From assembly GCA_003024785.1 (NCBI GenBank), contig PUQB01000399.1, positions 109,485 through 173,484 on the forward strand: DNA of 64,000 bases, written 5' to 3'. Source of the DNA: Selaginella tamariscina. Lineage: Eukaryota > Streptophyta > Lycopodiopsida > Selaginellales > Selaginellaceae. Within the stretch, counting starts at the first letter, position 1. Each line of letters begins with the position of its first letter. Positions 63,501-64,000 of the stretch are shown here, piece after piece. The notes under the pieces were generated by a model. It was not told the DNA's origin. It saw nothing but the letters and a program-made list of their open reading frames with translations, and did not search any database. Position numbers and translations under genes: made by a program.

Positions 63501-64000
63501 GATGTATCCCAGCATGTGGACTATGTATTTGTCGACCAACTCTCCCGCTTTCTACTTCAAGTTCGTAAGCTTATAGATTACCTCTTCCTCACTTTTTTCC
63601 TTCCGGAAAGTGTCCAAAAACACCCTCTCTGCAGTTTTTTAGCGAGCTCCTTGTTTGCCTCGTGGAATCGCATCCACCAGGCCTTCTTATCCAGAGTGCA
63701 TGCGAATGCACTCAACTTCTTGTGGTTGTCGTTTACACTCCTCAACTTGCATACCTACTCGAACTTGTGTACATGTTGGTCTGTGTCTTCACCCTTCGCT
63801 CCTTGAAATGCAGGTAAGGGCACTGTTAATGTGCTCTCCTGCATTCAATTGAGTGTGTATGTTAGTAAGGTCACTGGATCGATTCCCATGGCATCCCATT
63901 GAGCCTGGGAGGTGCTCCGATCCGGACCCTCCACTTCGGCCGTGATGTAGTTTACGTCCTAGTATTCTATGGGTACCTTTCTCCTCCCTCGCGCCCCCGC
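60561..64000 (-). mobile_element. Ty3/Gypsy family A element, broken, cut by the right edge
   Basis: Minus-strand gag (about 64000-62800, with MQPEIYKWIELNDDRTFDKLLQYAKKAK and a C-x2-C-H-C knuckle region near 63090) is followed by a retropepsin region (about 62100-61880, VNIMSTKLHYEL). A 3' segment at 60975-60860 is shared with 30110-30210 and 36770-36890. RT and most of integrase are absent between them. GC-richer than the other copies, but still broken in several places. Confidence 0.7.

Noticed and set aside
1-64000. CRISPR arrays, bacterial operons, rRNA or standard tRNA genes
   Set aside because: None were seen. Regular repeats here are microsatellites or LTR parts, and the only tRNA-like stretch (58530-58580) lacks a full cloverleaf.

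Overview
The window is nuclear DNA from a land plant or close streptophyte relative. The evidence is short-intron split genes with GT/AG borders, plant families (CYP97B cytochrome P450, LARP1 with a DM15 region, HYDRA1-type sterol isomerase, REN1-type RhoGAP, plant-style GATA finger), CCCTAAA-type repeats and plant Ty3/Gypsy elements including a chromovirus. I cannot fix the species. Coding exons were read by hand from splice borders and reading phase, so exon edges are predictions.

Positions 1-20615 are gene-rich. In order they hold a 5' CYP97B fragment (-, leaving the window at its left edge), LARP1 (+), a small RhoGAP (-), a sterol delta8-delta7 isomerase (-), a 15-exon MUT-7/EXD3-like 3'-5' exonuclease with a C-terminal dsRNA-binding domain (-), and a basic nuclear-type protein gene (+) whose first intron carries two related box C/D snoRNA candidates. 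The last two genes are head to head across 258 bp. Introns are crowded with CA/CT/AT microsatellites.

Positions 20616-22814 are AT-rich and appear empty. From 22815 to 37690 lies a rearranged nest of one Ty3/Gypsy family (LTR-like promoter blocks, gag, protease, RT/RNase H, integrase, one inverted segment), broken in many places and carrying a 586-bp solo LTR with a 5-bp target duplication. From 37691 to 45675 two related Gypsy fossils flank an apparently intact six-exon GATA zinc-finger gene (40699-42649, -). A broken chromovirus (-) follows at 45676-52770, itself interrupted by a 1739-bp solo LTR with a CAACC target duplication.

From 52771 to 60000 the DNA is AT-rich, with a degenerate coding-like remnant, a short telomere-type repeat, a cluster of ACGT motifs next to a TATA box, and a 700-bp foldback element. 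From 60030 to the right edge is another broken member of the first Gypsy family.

Several host genes show single-base frame slips, some at homopolymers, while the GATA gene, the basic-protein gene and nearly all of the exonuclease gene stay in phase. Indel errors in the assembly are the simplest explanation, but local gene decay cannot be excluded. The most interesting candidate is the exonuclease-dsRBD fusion, followed by the paired intronic snoRNAs and the GATA gene sitting among retroelements.
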